Shown here one piece after another: positions 26,065 through 36,639 of a stretch of 64,000 nucleotides of DNA. Below the pieces are notes generated by a model. The model saw nothing but the letters and a program-made list of their open reading frames with translations. It ran no database searches and had not been told where the DNA came from. The translations under genes were made by a program, and so were the position numbers. Position 1 is the first letter of the stretch, and each line of letters opens with the position of its first letter. The DNA comes from Brevundimonas sp. EYE_349 (GTDB lineage Bacteria > Pseudomonadota > Alphaproteobacteria > Caulobacterales > Caulobacteraceae), in contig NZ_JAHXPB010000001.1 of assembly GCF_023147505.1 (NCBI RefSeq), forward strand, positions 558,001-622,000, read 5' to 3'.

Positions 26065-27039
26065 TCAGTGGGCGGCGCCGGCAAGGCCCAGCCGGTGCAG
26101 TTTGCGATGCAGGGTCGCCCGGCTAACGCCCAAACCTCGCGCCGCCGCCGACACATTGCCGTTGTTCAAAGCCAGGGCCCGCCGGACCGCTCCGCGCTCG
26201 GCCTCCAAAAGGTCCGCCTCGATGGAGCCGCCGCCCAGAACCTCCCAGGCCGCCAACTGCCCCGCGATCCGCTCGTCCGTGATCGACAGCGCCAGTCGCG
26301 CCGCACGGGTCGCCCCGATGACTAGGTCGTCGCGGTCCACGGCCAGCAGGGCCGCCGTATTACGTTCGGCCACGTCGCCGGCCAGGACGATCCGCGCCTC
26401 GGAAAAGGCCTTGCGGAAGGTCTGGGCCTCGATGGCGCGCGCCGCATCCGCCACGGCGGCGGTGATCAGCCCAAGCATGGCCTCGGTCTGATCCGCCCGG
26501 CAGGACGACACGTCCAGCGCCCCCGCCAGCCGCCCCAGATGATCGTAGATCGGATGGCTGGAACAGCTCAGCCCGGTGTTTCGCGCATGGAAATGCTGGT
26601 CGCGGTGGATGGTCACCGCCCTCTTTTCGGCCAGGGCCGTTCCGATGCCATTGGTGCCTTCTACCGCCTCGGACCAGACCGCGCCGGGCCACAGTCCCCA
26701 GCGATGGAAGGTGTCGTCGTCGCTGGCCATGCCGCGCCGCTCGACCGGCACGCCCGATGCATCGCACAGCAGAACACAACATCCCGCGTCGCCCACGGCC
26801 AGGAACAGCCTATCAAGCACGCCCTGCGCCGCCTGCGTCACCGGCTCCATCGCCTCGCGCGCGGCCCGCAGTTGGCCTTCGGTCAGGGTGACCACCTGGC
26901 CCCGACTTTCAGGATCCAGGCCATAAAGCGTCATCGACCGTCGCCACGACGCCGCCAGCGCCGACCGCGCGGGCCCTGCCCCATCGTCCAGCACCTGTTT
27001 GATCAGGCTGCGGTGGTCGTTTCCCGTTCGCTCGTCCAT
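26065..27039 (-). CDS. AcoR-like transcription regulator (GAF plus Fis-type HTH, no AAA+ domain)
   Basis: 324 residues. Residues about 20-230 are the sensory part of AcoR-type regulators: 'SWRRSMTLYGLDPES', a GAF domain (CCVLLCDASGVPVERRG), 'GAVWSEAVEGTNGIGTALAE' and 'GLSCSSHPIYDHLGRLAGAL'. The C-terminus (about 280-320) is a Fis-type HTH (NNGNVSAAARGLGVSRATLH). The sigma-54-contacting AAA+ domain that normally lies between (GAFTGA motif) is absent, so it must act without sigma-54, probably on the aldehyde dehydrogenase downstream. Confidence 0.85.
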   Translation of the reverse strand: MDERTGNDHRSLIKQVLDDGAGPARSALAASWRRSMTLYGLDPESRGQVVTLTEGQLRAAREAMEPVTQAAQGVLDRLFLAVGDAGCCVLLCDASGVPVERRGMASDDDTFHRWGLWPGAVWSEAVEGTNGIGTALAEKRAVTIHRDQHFHARNTGLSCSSHPIYDHLGRLAGALDVSSCRADQTEAMLGLITAAVADAARAIEAQTFRKAFSEARIVLAGDVAERNTAALLAVDRDDLVIGATRAARLALSITDERIAGQLAAWEVLGGGSIEADLLEAERGAVRRALALNNGNVSAAARGLGVSRATLHRKLHRLGLAGAAH

Positions 27040-27073
27040 GGTTGGCTCCCAGGTCTTGCAACTGGAGCCATCA

Positions 27074-27096
27074 GACGCCCGCGGCCCGCGGGCGTC
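27074..27096. other. GC-rich perfect palindrome between gatA and the regulator gene
   Basis: GACGCCCGCGG / CCGCGGGCGTC, 11-bp arms with one central base. It lies 3' of gatA (minus strand) and 5' of the next minus-strand gene. No T-run follows, so it could be a terminator-like hairpin or an operator. Confidence 0.4.
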
Positions 27097-27122
27097 AATG
27101 CGACCATCCTACGCTGGACGGC

Positions 27123-28601
27123 CTACCACCAGCGGTCCGGCTTGGCGGTGAAGCCCGCCGCGCGTTCCAGCGCCGCGCCGACCTGGAACACCGTCGCCTC
27201 GTCCAGGGCCTTTCCGATGACCTGAAGGCCCAGCGGCAGACCGCCCGAATCCACCCCTGCCGGCACGGAAATGCCCGGCAGACCGGCCAGATTGGTCGTC
27301 ACCGTGAAGACGTCGTTCAGATACATGGTCAGGGGGTCGATCTGCTTGTCGCCCAGGGCGAAGGCGGCCGACGGCGTCGACGGCGTCAGGATGGCGTCCA
27401 CCTGACCCCAGACATTGTCGAAATCCTCGGCGATGCGGCGACGCACCTTCAACGCCTTGACGTAATAGGCGTCGTAGAAACCGGCCGACAGCACATAGGC
27501 GCCGATCGTCAGGCGACGCTGCACTTCCTTGCCAAAGCCCTCGGCGCGCGAGGTGGCGTACAGGTCGTCCAGCGACTTGAACTCCTCCGCGCGATGTCCG
27601 AACCGCATCCCGTCGTAACGGGCCAGGTTCGACGACGCCTCGGCAGGCGCGACGATATAGTAGGTCGGCAGGGCGTATTTGGTGTGCGGCAGGCTGATCT
27701 CGACGATCTCGCAACCGGCGTCCTTCAGCCAGGCCACGCCCTGATCCCACAGCGCCTGGATTTCCGCCGGCATCCCGTCCACGACATATTCGCGCGGCAC
27801 GCCGATGCGCAGGCCCTTGACCGACTGGCCGACCGACTGGGTCCAGTCAGGCGTCGGGATATCCAGGCTGGTCGAATCCTTGGCGTCGAACGAGCACATG
27901 GATTGCAGCAGCAGGGCCGCGTCCTCGACCGTCTTGGTGATCGGTCCGGCCTGATCCAGCGAACTGGCGAACGCCACCATGCCGAAGCGGCTGGCGCGGC
28001 CATAGGTCGGCTTGATGCCGACCGTGCCGGTGAAGGCGGCGGGCTGGCGGATCGAGCCGCCGGTGTCCGATGCGGTGGCGGCCAGACACAGGTCGGCGGC
28101 GACCGCCGAGGCCGAACCGCCCGACGAACCGCCCGGCGTCAGCTCGGCGTTCGAGCCCGTCGATTTCCACGGGTTCTTCACCGGCCCGAAGGCCGAGGTT
28201 TCGTTGGAGGAGCCCATGGCGAACTCGTCCATGTTCAGCTTGCCCAGCATGACCGCCCCGTCGCGCCAGAGATTGGCGGTCACGGTCGATTCATAGGGCG
28301 GGACGAAGCCGCGCAGCATGTTGGAGCCTGCCGTCGTCTGCACGCCCTCGGTGCAGAACAGGTCCTTGATGCCCAGCGGCGCGCCTTCCAACACGCCGCC
28401 CTCGCCTGCCGCCAGACGGGTGTCGGACGCCTTGGCCATTTCCAGCGCCTTGTCCGCCGTCACCTCGACATAGGCGTTCAGCGTCGGGTTTGAGGCTTCG
28501 ATATTGGTCAGGAAGGCTTGGGTGATTTCAGCCGAGGAGAATTCCTTGGCCTTCAGGCCGTCGACGGCCGCCTTCAGTGTCAGTTTGGTCAGGTCGCTCA
28601 T
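27123..28601 (-). CDS. gatA: Asp-tRNA(Asn)/Glu-tRNA(Gln) amidotransferase subunit A
   Basis: 492 residues of the amidase-signature family, which frees ammonia from glutamine for GatB. The catalytic triad is visible: Lys79 (APLGIKDLF), cis-Ser159 ([12 protein letters not shown]) and nucleophile Ser183 ([13 protein letters not shown]), with spacing as in characterised GatA. It follows gatC after 2 bases, forming gatCA. Confidence 0.97.
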   Translation of the reverse strand: MSDLTKLTLKAAVDGLKAKEFSSAEITQAFLTNIEASNPTLNAYVEVTADKALEMAKASDTRLAAGEGGVLEGAPLGIKDLFCTEGVQTTAGSNMLRGFVPPYESTVTANLWRDGAVMLGKLNMDEFAMGSSNETSAFGPVKNPWKSTGSNAELTPGGSSGGSASAVAADLCLAATASDTGGSIRQPAAFTGTVGIKPTYGRASRFGMVAFASSLDQAGPITKTVEDAALLLQSMCSFDAKDSTSLDIPTPDWTQSVGQSVKGLRIGVPREYVVDGMPAEIQALWDQGVAWLKDAGCEIVEISLPHTKYALPTYYIVAPAEASSNLARYDGMRFGHRAEEFKSLDDLYATSRAEGFGKEVQRRLTIGAYVLSAGFYDAYYVKALKVRRRIAEDFDNVWGQVDAILTPSTPSAAFALGDKQIDPLTMYLNDVFTVTTNLAGLPGISVPAGVDSGGLPLGLQVIGKALDEATVFQVGAALERAAGFTAKPDRWW

Positions 28602-28603
28602 GA

Positions 28604-28891
28604 TCAGTCGACAACCTTGGGCACGACGAAGAAGCCGTCAGCCGACTTCGGAGCATTGGACAGGACGGCGTCGCGCTTGGCGCCGTCCGTGACGACATCG
28701 TTGCGCAGGCGCAGCGGCTGGGCCACGTTCGAGGTCATCGGCTCCACGCCTTCGACATCCACCTGATCCAACTGCTCGATCCAGTTCAGGATGCCGTTCA
28801 GCTCCTGCGCCAGCGGTTCCAGCCGGTCCTCGGGGGTCTTGATGCGGGCGAGATGCGCAACCTTGCGCACCGTCGCAGCGTCGATGGCCAT
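28604..28891 (-). CDS. gatC: Asp-tRNA(Asn)/Glu-tRNA(Gln) amidotransferase subunit C
   Basis: 95 residues from ATG 28891 ([17 protein letters not shown]). Typical features: '[20 protein letters not shown]' and '[17 protein letters not shown]'. It wraps GatA and GatB together. An ATG four codons upstream is less likely by homology of the N-terminus. Divergent from ruvX. Confidence 0.95.
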   Translation of the reverse strand: MAIDAATVRKVAHLARIKTPEDRLEPLAQELNGILNWIEQLDQVDVEGVEPMTSNVAQPLRLRNDVVTDGAKRDAVLSNAPKSADGFFVVPKVVD

Positions 28892-29003
28892 GCGGCCCTC
28901 CAATACACGTCGATAAGGAATGTATCGGCGGGATAGCCTTCCGACCTCGGATTCACAAGGCGACGCCTTTGACTTCCGCCGGTTTGCGGCCTACCGCCCG
29001 GCC

Positions 29004-29483
29004 GTGCCCGTTCTCGACCTCCTCGACCTGCCCGCCGCCTGCCCGCCCGACACGCCGTGGATGGGGCTGGACCTGGGCGAGAAGACCATCGGCGTCGCCG
29101 TGTCGGACTCCACGCGCCTGATCGCCTCGCCGCTGGAGCTGATCCGCAAGTCCAAGTTCACCGTCGAGGCCGAACACCTGTTCAAGCTGATGAACCACCG
29201 CAAGGTCTCGGCCCTGGTCATCGGCCTGCCCGCCAACATGGATGGGACCGAAGGCCCCCGCGCCCAGTCCTGCCGCGCCTTCGCGCGCAATCTGGAGCGG
29301 CTGCGCCCCATCAATATCGCCTTCTGGGACGAGCGATTGTCCACCAGCGCCGTTGAACGCTTCCTGATTGAAGACCTGGACCTGAACCGCAAACGTCGCG
29401 CCCAGGTCGTCGACCGCACCGCCGCCGCCTGGATTCTGCAAGGGGCGCTGGATCGGGTGCGGGATCAGGCGACCTGGATTTGA
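29004..29483 (+). CDS. ruvX: YqgF/RuvX family putative Holliday junction resolvase (16S rRNA processing)
   Basis: 159 residues from GTG 29004; a frame opening at 28920 adds unconserved residues. RNase H-like fold with acidic residues in 'GLDLGEKTIGVAVSD', 'FWDERLSTSAVE' and VVDRTAAAWILQ. The family is essential in many bacteria and acts in pre-16S rRNA 5'-end processing; resolvase activity is a prediction. The AEC transporter gene overlaps its stop. Confidence 0.92.
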   Translation: MPVLDLLDLPAACPPDTPWMGLDLGEKTIGVAVSDSTRLIASPLELIRKSKFTVEAEHLFKLMNHRKVSALVIGLPANMDGTEGPRAQSCRAFARNLERLRPINIAFWDERLSTSAVERFLIEDLDLNRKRRAQVVDRTAAAWILQGALDRVRDQATWI

Positions 29484-30403
29484 CAGCCCTGACCGCGGGC
29501 ATCCTGCCCGTCTTTCTGATGATCGCCCTGGGCTACGGCCTGCGCAAATCGGGCTTCCTGCCCGACGAAGCCTGGCGGCCGATCGAGAAGCTGTCGATCA
29601 ACATCTTCTATCCCAGCTTTTTGATCCCCGCGATCTGGCACGCCGATCTGGCGGGCGGCGGCGCGACGGTCGCAGGTTCTGCCGCCGTGGGCGCAACCCT
29701 GATCGTGGCGGCGGCGACGCTGGCGGCCAAGCCGCTGATCAAGCTGGACGGCCCCGCCTACACCAGCGTCTTTCAGGGCGTGATCCGCTGGAACAGCTTC
29801 GTCTTCGTGCCGGTGATCCAGTCGATCTATGGATCGGAAGGCACGGCCCTGGCCGCCGTGGCCATCGCCTTCATCATTCCGGTGACCAACATCGCCTGCG
29901 TCGCCGTGCTGGCGAAATGGGGCGCCTTGCACCGCGAACCGTCAGTTCTCGGTTTGCTGAAGTCGATGATCGCCAATCCGATCCTGCTGGCGTGTCTGAT
30001 CGGTCTGGCGCTGAACGTCCTGCGCGCGCCGCTGATCCCCGGCCTGTCCGAGGTCATGAACCTGCTGGGCGCCGCCGCCTTGCCGCTGGGCCTGATCGTC
30101 GCTGGCGCAGGCCTGTCCTTCGCCGAGGTGAAACGCCGCCGCAAGACCATCGCCGCCGTCACCTTGGTCAAGCTGGGCGTCATGCCGCCGCTGATGTGGT
30201 TCATCGCCTGGGCGCTGGGCGGCGACAGTCTGGCGCAAGGCATCGCCCTGATTTGCGGGGCCGCGCCGGGCTCGGCGGCCTCTTATGTGCTGGCGCGTCA
30301 GATGGGCGGCGACGCGCCTCTGATCGCGGGTGTCATCGCCCTGACCACCGTGGGCAGCGCGGTCGTCATCCCCATCCTGCTGGCCCTGTTCCACTTCACC
30401 TGA
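29480..30403 (+). CDS. AEC (auxin efflux carrier) family transporter
   Basis: 307 residues, about ten membrane helices in two five-helix halves (ILPVFLMIALGYGLRKSGFL; LGAAALPLGLIVAGAGLSFA). Members export small organic acids or amino acids; substrate unknown. The TTG start overlaps the ruvX stop (TTGA), so expression is coupled to it. Confidence 0.85.
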   Translation: MTALTAGILPVFLMIALGYGLRKSGFLPDEAWRPIEKLSINIFYPSFLIPAIWHADLAGGGATVAGSAAVGATLIVAAATLAAKPLIKLDGPAYTSVFQGVIRWNSFVFVPVIQSIYGSEGTALAAVAIAFIIPVTNIACVAVLAKWGALHREPSVLGLLKSMIANPILLACLIGLALNVLRAPLIPGLSEVMNLLGAAALPLGLIVAGAGLSFAEVKRRRKTIAAVTLVKLGVMPPLMWFIAWALGGDSLAQGIALICGAAPGSAASYVLARQMGGDAPLIAGVIALTTVGSAVVIPILLALFHFT

Positions 30404-30442
30404 CTGGCTTTCAGGCCGAGTCGCGCCTATAGCCGCGTCTCG

Positions 30443-31426
30443 ATGACCCAGCCCGCTCAAGTCACCGATCAGACCATCCGCGACCGGCTGATCCCGTTCC
30501 CGAAATCCCACTTCCTCGCGGCATCTGACCTCAATCCGTTCGTGACGCCGCAGTTGCTGGAGCTGGGCGACGCCTTCGTCGCCTTCAACCGCCAATCCTC
30601 CAAGGCGCTGGACGTGCTGCACGGTCGAACGGTGGTGAACCTGTTCTTCGAGAACTCGACCCGCACCTCATCCTCGTTCGAGATCGCGGCCAAGCGTCTG
30701 GGCGCCGATGTCGTCACCATGCCGGTCGCCTCGTCCTCGGTGAAGAAGGGCGAGACCCTGATCGACACGGCGGTCACGCTAAACGCCATGAAGCCCGACA
30801 TTCTGGTCGTGCGCCATTCGGCCTCGGGGGCGGCTGAACTGCTCAGCCAGAAAGTCGGTTGCGCGGTGGTCAATGCCGGCGACGGCCGCCACGAACACCC
30901 GACCCAGGCCCTGCTGGACCTGTTGTCCCTGCACCGCGCCTTTGGCGATGTGACCAGTCTGACCGTCGCCATCTGCGGCGACATCACCCACAGCCGCGTG
31001 GCCCGCTCCAACGTCGCCCTGCTGCAGATGATGGGCGCGCGCGTCCGCCTGATCGGCCCGCCGACACTGGTGCCCGGCGACGCCGACCGCTGGGGCTGCG
31101 AGGTCTTCCACGACATGCGCGAGGGGCTTCAGGGCTGCGACGTGGTGATGATGCTGCGCCTGCAGCTGGAGCGGATGGCGGGGGCCCTGGTCCCCTCAAC
31201 GCGCGAATATTTCCGTTTCTGGGGCCTGGACCGCGAGAAGCTGGCCTGGGCCAAGCCCGGCGCCAAGGTCATGCACCCCGGCCCGATGAACCGCGGCGTC
31301 GAGATCGATTCCGAGGTCGCCGACGACCTGAACGTTTCCCTGATCCAGGATCAGGTCGAGATGGGCGTCGCCGCCCGCATGGCCGTCCTCGCCTCCCTCT
31401 CCGCCCGTTGGGGAGACGCCCGATGA
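30443..31426 (+). CDS. pyrB: Aspartate carbamoyltransferase catalytic subunit
   Basis: 327 residues. Carbamoyl-phosphate loop STRT at 72-75 ([13 protein letters not shown]), '[13 protein letters not shown]', HPTQALLDL, and '[13 protein letters not shown]'. It catalyses the committed step of pyrimidine synthesis. No pyrI regulatory subunit is next to it; instead a dihydroorotase-like gene starts within its stop (ATGA), as in bacteria where PyrB needs a PyrC-like partner. Confidence 0.96.
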   Translation: MTQPAQVTDQTIRDRLIPFPKSHFLAASDLNPFVTPQLLELGDAFVAFNRQSSKALDVLHGRTVVNLFFENSTRTSSSFEIAAKRLGADVVTMPVASSSVKKGETLIDTAVTLNAMKPDILVVRHSASGAAELLSQKVGCAVVNAGDGRHEHPTQALLDLLSLHRAFGDVTSLTVAICGDITHSRVARSNVALLQMMGARVRLIGPPTLVPGDADRWGCEVFHDMREGLQGCDVVMMLRLQLERMAGALVPSTREYFRFWGLDREKLAWAKPGAKVMHPGPMNRGVEIDSEVADDLNVSLIQDQVEMGVAARMAVLASLSARWGDAR

Positions 31427-32697
31427 CCACTCTGGCAATCGTCAACGCCCGTCTTCTGGACCCCGCCAGCGACTATGACGGTCTGGGTTCGGTCCTGATC
31501 GAGGACGGACGCATGGTCCGCGTCGTTCACGGCGCCGCGCCTGATCTGGCCGCCGATCAGATCATCGACGCTGATGGCCTGTGCCTGTCGCCCGGCCTGA
31601 TCGACATCCGCGTCAAGACCGGCGAACCCGGCGCCGAGCCCAAGGAGACGTTGAAGTCCGCCAGCTTGGCCGCCGCCGCCGGGGGCGTGACGACCATCGT
31701 CGTCCAACCCGACACCGACCCCGCCATCGACGATCCGGCGGTGATCGACTTCATCCAGCGTCGCGGCGCGGCCCTCAACCTGGTCAATGTCCGCGCAGCC
31801 GGCGCCGCCACCAAGGGGCTGGACGGCCAACGCATGGCCGAGATCGGCCTGATGGACGAGGCGGGCGCCCTCTATTTCACCGATGTGGACAAGGTCGTCG
31901 TCAACAGCCGCACCCTGCAACGTGTTATGAGCTACGCCGCCGCCTTCAACGCCCTGATCGCCTGCCGCCCGGCCGATCCCTGGCTGACCGAAGGCGCCGT
32001 CGCCGCCTCCGGCGAACTGGCCACGCGCCTGGGCCTGTCAGGCAGCCCGGCCATCGCCGAGCGCATCGGTCTGGAACGCGATCTGGCCCTGGTCGAGCAG
32101 ACCGGCGCCCGTTTCCTCGTTGACCAGATCTCGACCGAAGGCGCGCTGGAGACGCTGGCCCGTGCCCGCGCCAAGGGGCTGGAGGTCGCCGTCAGCGTCT
32201 CGATCAACCACCTGTGCTTCAACGAGGTGGACATCGGCGACTATCGCACCTTCTATCGCATCGACCCACCGCTGCGTTCAGAGGCTGATCGTCAGGCCCT
32301 GATCGAGGCCGTGCGCGAAGGCCTGATCGACGTCATCACCTCGGCTCACGCCCCCGCCCCGGCCGAGGACAAGCGCCGCCCGTTCGCCGAGGCCGCGCCT
32401 GGCGCCATCGGGCTTGAGACCCTGCTGCCCGCCGCCCTGACCCTGCATCACGAGGACGGTCTGGAACTGCTGGACGTCCTGCGTCCCCTGACCCAGGGTC
32501 CCGCCGCCCTGCTGGGTCTCGACGCGGGCGTCCTGGCTGAGGGCGCGCCCGCCGACCTGATCCTGTTCGACCCCGGCGCGCCGGTCATCATTGACGCCGA
32601 CGCCCTGCACTCCAAATCCAAGAACTCGCCGTTCGATGGTCGCCGGTTACAGGGCAAGGTCGTCGGAACTTGGGTGGCGGGGCGCAAGGTTCACTGA
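31423..32697 (+). CDS. pyrX: Inactive dihydroorotase-like subunit (PyrC'/PyrX), partner of PyrB
   Basis: 424 residues of the cyclic amidohydrolase fold, but the metal site is lost: where active enzymes have DxHxHxREPG, residues 61-70 read [10 protein letters not shown], so both histidines and the arginine are replaced; the later DHAP motif is SAHAP. '[20 protein letters not shown]' is typical of the noncatalytic PyrC' group that assembles with PyrB into a dodecamer in Pseudomonas. A separate active pyrC should exist elsewhere in the genome. Confidence 0.88.
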   Translation: MTTLAIVNARLLDPASDYDGLGSVLIEDGRMVRVVHGAAPDLAADQIIDADGLCLSPGLIDIRVKTGEPGAEPKETLKSASLAAAAGGVTTIVVQPDTDPAIDDPAVIDFIQRRGAALNLVNVRAAGAATKGLDGQRMAEIGLMDEAGALYFTDVDKVVVNSRTLQRVMSYAAAFNALIACRPADPWLTEGAVAASGELATRLGLSGSPAIAERIGLERDLALVEQTGARFLVDQISTEGALETLARARAKGLEVAVSVSINHLCFNEVDIGDYRTFYRIDPPLRSEADRQALIEAVREGLIDVITSAHAPAPAEDKRRPFAEAAPGAIGLETLLPAALTLHHEDGLELLDVLRPLTQGPAALLGLDAGVLAEGAPADLILFDPGAPVIIDADALHSKSKNSPFDGRRLQGKVVGTWVAGRKVH

Positions 32698-32763
32698 CGC
32701 TCCGGCTTTCCGCCACATTCCGCCCTGAGGCTCGACGAAAGTGAGGCTTGGGAGGAGTGGGGC

Positions 32764-33687
32764 ATGACTCTCTGGAAATGCGGCGCGGGCCTTGGGCTGG
32801 TTTTTGTCGCCGGCGCCGTGATGGGCTGTTCGCAACCGGCGGACGCCCAGTCCTCGCCGGCGCCGGGCGCCACCGAAGGCGCGCCTTACGTTTTGGCCGG
32901 CACCCAAGTCTGGACCGTACCCGACCCCGTTTCGGGCCGTGACTATCAGGTTTTTGTCAGCCTGCCCGCCAGTTATCAGGCCAATCCCCAACGCCGCTAC
33001 CCGGTCCTCTATGCGACCGACGCCGACTACGCCTTCCCGATCATCCGCCAGATCGCCCGGCGGGTGAACCTGGATGGCCCGGTGATCGAAGAGTTCATCC
33101 TGGTCGGCCTGTCCTATTCAGGTGGCGACAGCGGCACCGTCAGCCGCAACCGCGACTACACGCCGACGCCAAACGGCCCCAGCAGGGCGAGTTCAACACC
33201 CCATGGCGGCGGCCCCGCCTATCAAGCCTATCTGAAGACCCAGGCCCTGCCCTTCGTCGAGAACCGTTTCCGCGCCGATCCTGCCCGCCGCGTGTTCCTA
33301 GGCCATTCCTACGGCGGTCTGCTGGGCGCGCAAATCCTGTTCACCGATCCCGGTCTGTTCCAAGCCTACATATTAGGCAGCCCGTCCTTCTGGTACGACA
33401 AGCGCCACATCATGGGGATGGAGGCGAACTACGCCCGCACCCACCGCGACCTGCCCGCCGACGTCTTCATGTATATCGGCGGCTGGGAGGTTCCCAGACC
33501 CGACCGCCGCAACACCTCTGGCGCGGATATGGTGGGCGACGTTCACGCAATGGAGCGCACGCTGCAATCGCGCAGCTATCCGCATCTGACCGTCCGATCC
33601 GTCGTCCTGCAGGACGAGGACCATCTGACCGTCGCTCCGGTCGGGTTCACGCGCGCGCTCACGGCGGTGCTGCCGGCCCGTCCCTGA
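32764..33687 (+). CDS. Esterase D/IroE-like alpha/beta hydrolase, probable lipoprotein
   Basis: 307 residues. The signal region ends AVMGC (Cys22), a probable lipobox. The hydrolase domain (PF00756 type) starts at 'GRDYQVFVSLPASYQ', with nucleophile Ser182 in LGHSYGGLLGA, and a His near the C-terminus in QDEDHLTV. Relatives include enterobactin-type siderophore esterases and other acyl hydrolases; the substrate is unknown. GGAGGAG-like sequence precedes the ATG. Confidence 0.8.
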   Translation: MTLWKCGAGLGLVFVAGAVMGCSQPADAQSSPAPGATEGAPYVLAGTQVWTVPDPVSGRDYQVFVSLPASYQANPQRRYPVLYATDADYAFPIIRQIARRVNLDGPVIEEFILVGLSYSGGDSGTVSRNRDYTPTPNGPSRASSTPHGGGPAYQAYLKTQALPFVENRFRADPARRVFLGHSYGGLLGAQILFTDPGLFQAYILGSPSFWYDKRHIMGMEANYARTHRDLPADVFMYIGGWEVPRPDRRNTSGADMVGDVHAMERTLQSRSYPHLTVRSVVLQDEDHLTVAPVGFTRALTAVLPARP

Positions 33688-33694
33688 CGTCGGG

Positions 33695-34876
33695 CTAGGC
33701 GGTCAGCATCCGCTTCACCACCGCCTTGAACGGCGTGGTCGACTGACTGGCGCGCAGCATCGCGCCTCTCGCCAGTCGGGCCGGCGGGGCTTCCTGGGTG
33801 AACAGGCGCGCAAGGGCGTTCGTGCACCGATAAAGCGGCCAGCTGGCGAGGCGATGTTCATGCTGATAGCGCGCCAGCAGACGTCCCGAACCGATGTCCG
33901 AGCGTCGCGCCTCCCGCACCACCCTGGCCAGAGTCTCCTGCCCGCGCAGACCCAGGTTGAAGCCATGGGCGGTGACCGGATGCATTCCCACCGCTGCATC
34001 GCCGATCAGGGCGAAGCCGTCGCCCGCGAACCGATGGCTCCAGGTCGTGGCCAGCGGATAGGCGTGGCGCCCACCGACCAACTCCAACCCGGTCAGCCGC
34101 CCCTTCAATCGCCGCTCCATGGACGACGAAAAGGCCTCGGGCGATTGCGCCATCAGGTCGGCGATGGCGGGGGCCGCCAGGGTCATCACCACCGAGGACA
34201 CCCGTTGCTGAGCATCCGAAACGGGCAACAGGGCGATAGTCTGGCCGTGGTCGAACCATTCGGTCGCCACATGACCGTGCGCCTGATCGTGCCGCATCCG
34301 GCAGACCATCATCGAACGACCCAGCCGATTGATCTCGGCCCCCACGCCCAGTTGGTCACGCATGAAGGAGAGGCGCGAATCCGCCGCCACGATCAGTTCG
34401 GCCCAGATCGTCGCGCCGTCGTCCAGCGTCAGCCGTCCGCGCGGTCTGTGAGGCTCGATCCGACAGTCGGCCACCCGCCGTCCGGCCATCAGATCAACGC
34501 CTGCCTGACCCTCGACGACCTCGAAAAGGGCGCGCCGGATCAGATGATTGGGAATCAGTACACCCAGCCGGTCCGCATTCACGCCGCCGAAGGTCAGGGC
34601 GAAGGGCGAGCCGCCGTCCAGCACCCTCGCCTGACGCAGGTCCGAGATGTCATCGGCCGGTATCCGGTCCCAGACGCCCATCGTCTTCAGCAGGCGCATA
34701 GAATGGTGCGTCAACGCGATCTCGCGCCCGTCGAACGCGGGATCGCGCAGGCTCGCCTCGGTCTGCCCCTCGATCAGGGCGACGGACAGCCCGGCTCCCG
34801 CCAGCGAACGGACGAAGGCCAAGCCTGCCGGCCCGGCCCCGACCACGGCGATATCGAACGTCAGATCCTGGTTCAT
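33695..34876 (-). CDS. FAD-dependent hydroxylase, UbiH/COQ6 family
   Basis: 393 residues from ATG 34876. Rossmann FAD site 'FDIAVVGAGPAGLAFVRSL', the middle DG motif region, and the second FAD motif GDAAVGMHPVTAHGFNLGL. Family members hydroxylate the ubiquinone ring; which carbon cannot be told from sequence alone. It converges on the esterase gene with 7 bases between them. Confidence 0.88.
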   Translation of the reverse strand: MNQDLTFDIAVVGAGPAGLAFVRSLAGAGLSVALIEGQTEASLRDPAFDGREIALTHHSMRLLKTMGVWDRIPADDISDLRQARVLDGGSPFALTFGGVNADRLGVLIPNHLIRRALFEVVEGQAGVDLMAGRRVADCRIEPHRPRGRLTLDDGATIWAELIVAADSRLSFMRDQLGVGAEINRLGRSMMVCRMRHDQAHGHVATEWFDHGQTIALLPVSDAQQRVSSVVMTLAAPAIADLMAQSPEAFSSSMERRLKGRLTGLELVGGRHAYPLATTWSHRFAGDGFALIGDAAVGMHPVTAHGFNLGLRGQETLARVVREARRSDIGSGRLLARYQHEHRLASWPLYRCTNALARLFTQEAPPARLARGAMLRASQSTTPFKAVVKRMLTA

Positions 34877-34937
34877 CGGCGCGCTCCTGCCTGATCGCAA
34901 CGCCAGCGCCCTTGATGCAGCGCAAACCTGGGCGAGG

Positions 34938-35873
34938 TCAGCGCGGACGCGGACAGGTGGCGGCCTTGGCCACCTCGGCGCCCAGCACCGACTTGACCGC
35001 CAGCGGCGTGTCGGTGGCGATCACCGTCACGCCCTGGCCCACCAGATCGCGATATTCCGACACGTCGCCGTCGGCGGCATAGCGGTCGTCGCGCCGAACA
35101 CCCTCGGCGCCCAGGGTGCCAAACTGAACCTCGACACCGGCTTCCCGGAGGGCGCGCCACAGCGCCGGACGTTCCTCGCGCGTGCCGGTCCAGGCCAGGA
35201 TTTGCGGCGCGTTCAACCCGCGCAGGTTCGCCACGCTGCCCAAGCCCGCCGAAATCATCATCTCCGGCGCCATGGCCGCCACCGCCCGCGCATCGGCGTC
35301 GTTGTAGGTGATCAGGATGACCCGGTTCGCCGCACCGGACCGCCGCACCTGGTCGATCACCGCTCGCGCCAGATCGACGGTCGTACCGCCCTCTGCGGGT
35401 TTCAGGTCGATGCTGGCGATGGCGCCCACGCGACCGGCGGCGTCCAGCGCCTCGCCCAGTGTCGGCGGCGCGGCGCGGGTCAGGGCGCCGTTCGACCCCT
35501 TTAGCCTGGCCCGCTTCACCTGGGCCAGGGTCAGGTCCGCGACCCGTCCGCGCCCGGTGGTGGTCCGCTCCATCGTCTCGTCGTGCATCAGCACCAGATG
35601 ACCGTCGCGCGTCAGAACCGCGTCCAGCTCAAGGATCGCATTGGGGATGGCCCGTCCCGTCGCCTCGATGGCGGCGATGGAGTTTTCCGGCTGGTCCGGC
35701 GCCGAGACCGCCCGGTGCGCCGAGATCGCCACGCCGCCCTCTCGCACACAGTCGAAATAGGCGGCCATGGCTGGTCCACCGGCGGGCGTCGGCGCGCCAG
35801 GCGCCGGCGCGCCGACGCAGGCGGCCGTGGACATCAGCAGGGCGACGGCGGCGGCAGTCGAGATTTGGCGCAT
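34938..35873 (-). CDS. Glycerophosphodiester phosphodiesterase, lipoprotein
   Basis: 311 residues from ATG 35873 with a lipoprotein signal ([10 protein letters not shown], Cys19). The GDPD TIM barrel shows '[16 protein letters not shown]', [19 protein letters not shown] and SIDLKP, the His/Glu/Asp metal site. It hydrolyses glycerophosphodiesters to glycerol-3-phosphate in the periplasm. The longer frame upstream to 35999 is not used because the signal sequence begins at 35873. Divergent from plsY. Confidence 0.88.
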   Translation of the reverse strand: MRQISTAAAVALLMSTAACVGAPAPGAPTPAGGPAMAAYFDCVREGGVAISAHRAVSAPDQPENSIAAIEATGRAIPNAILELDAVLTRDGHLVLMHDETMERTTTGRGRVADLTLAQVKRARLKGSNGALTRAAPPTLGEALDAAGRVGAIASIDLKPAEGGTTVDLARAVIDQVRRSGAANRVILITYNDADARAVAAMAPEMMISAGLGSVANLRGLNAPQILAWTGTREERPALWRALREAGVEVQFGTLGAEGVRRDDRYAADGDVSEYRDLVGQGVTVIATDTPLAVKSVLGAEVAKAATCPRPR

Positions 35874-36000
35874 CGAACTCTCCGGCAGGGCGGGCGGACC
35901 AGACGCTGCGCAGATCGCCAGGTCAAGAGGTCGGATCGCCCTTGCTCCGCGCCGTGCGCCGACGCATTTTGCCGCAACGACACGCGGGGAGCGAATCAAA

Positions 36001-36639
36001 GTGCAGGATCTGGCGGGCCCAGCGGTGGGAACCTTGGCGCTGGTCGCCCTGGGCGGCTATCTGCTCGGCTCCATTCCGTTCGGCGTGGTCATCACCCGCG
36101 CGGCGGGCGCCGGCGACGTGCGCAACATCGGTTCCGGCAACATCGGCGCGACGAACGTGCTGCGCACCGGCCGCAAGGACCTGGCCCTGGCCACCTTGCT
36201 GCTGGACGCCGGCAAGGGCGCCGCAGCCCTTCTGATCGCACGGCATCTGTTCGGCAGCGAACTGGCCGGCGCCATCGCCGGCGGCGCGGCCTTCCTGGGC
36301 CATCTGTTCCCTGTCTGGCTGGGGTTCAAGGGGGGCAAGGGCGTGGCGACCTTCTACGGCCTGCTGCTGGCCGCCGCCTGGCCTCTGGGCCTGATGGCCG
36401 GGGCCGTCTGGCTGCTGTCGGCCTTCCTGTTCCGCTACTCGTCGCTGGCCGCCCTGATCTCCTCGGCGGCGGCGCCGTTGCTGGCGCTTCTGCCCTTGGC
36501 GGCGGTGGGCCTGCCGGTCGGAAGGCCGATCCTGATCCTGACCGTTTTCGCCGCCGTTCTGATTTGGGTGCGCCACCACCAGAACATCGCCCGGCTGCTC
36601 AAGGGCGAGGAGCCGCGCATCGGGGCCAAGAAGGCGTGA
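36001..36639 (+). CDS. plsY: Glycerol-3-phosphate acyltransferase
   Basis: 212 residues from GTG 36001. Integral membrane protein with the conserved cytoplasmic motifs '[11 protein letters not shown]', '[19 protein letters not shown]', '[10 protein letters not shown]', '[18 protein letters not shown]' and VRHHQNI. It acylates glycerol-3-phosphate with acyl-phosphate, the first step of phospholipid synthesis. The next gene starts in its stop codon (GTGA). Confidence 0.96.
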   Translation: MQDLAGPAVGTLALVALGGYLLGSIPFGVVITRAAGAGDVRNIGSGNIGATNVLRTGRKDLALATLLLDAGKGAAALLIARHLFGSELAGAIAGGAAFLGHLFPVWLGFKGGKGVATFYGLLLAAAWPLGLMAGAVWLLSAFLFRYSSLAALISSAAAPLLALLPLAAVGLPVGRPILILTVFAAVLIWVRHHQNIARLLKGEEPRIGAKKA

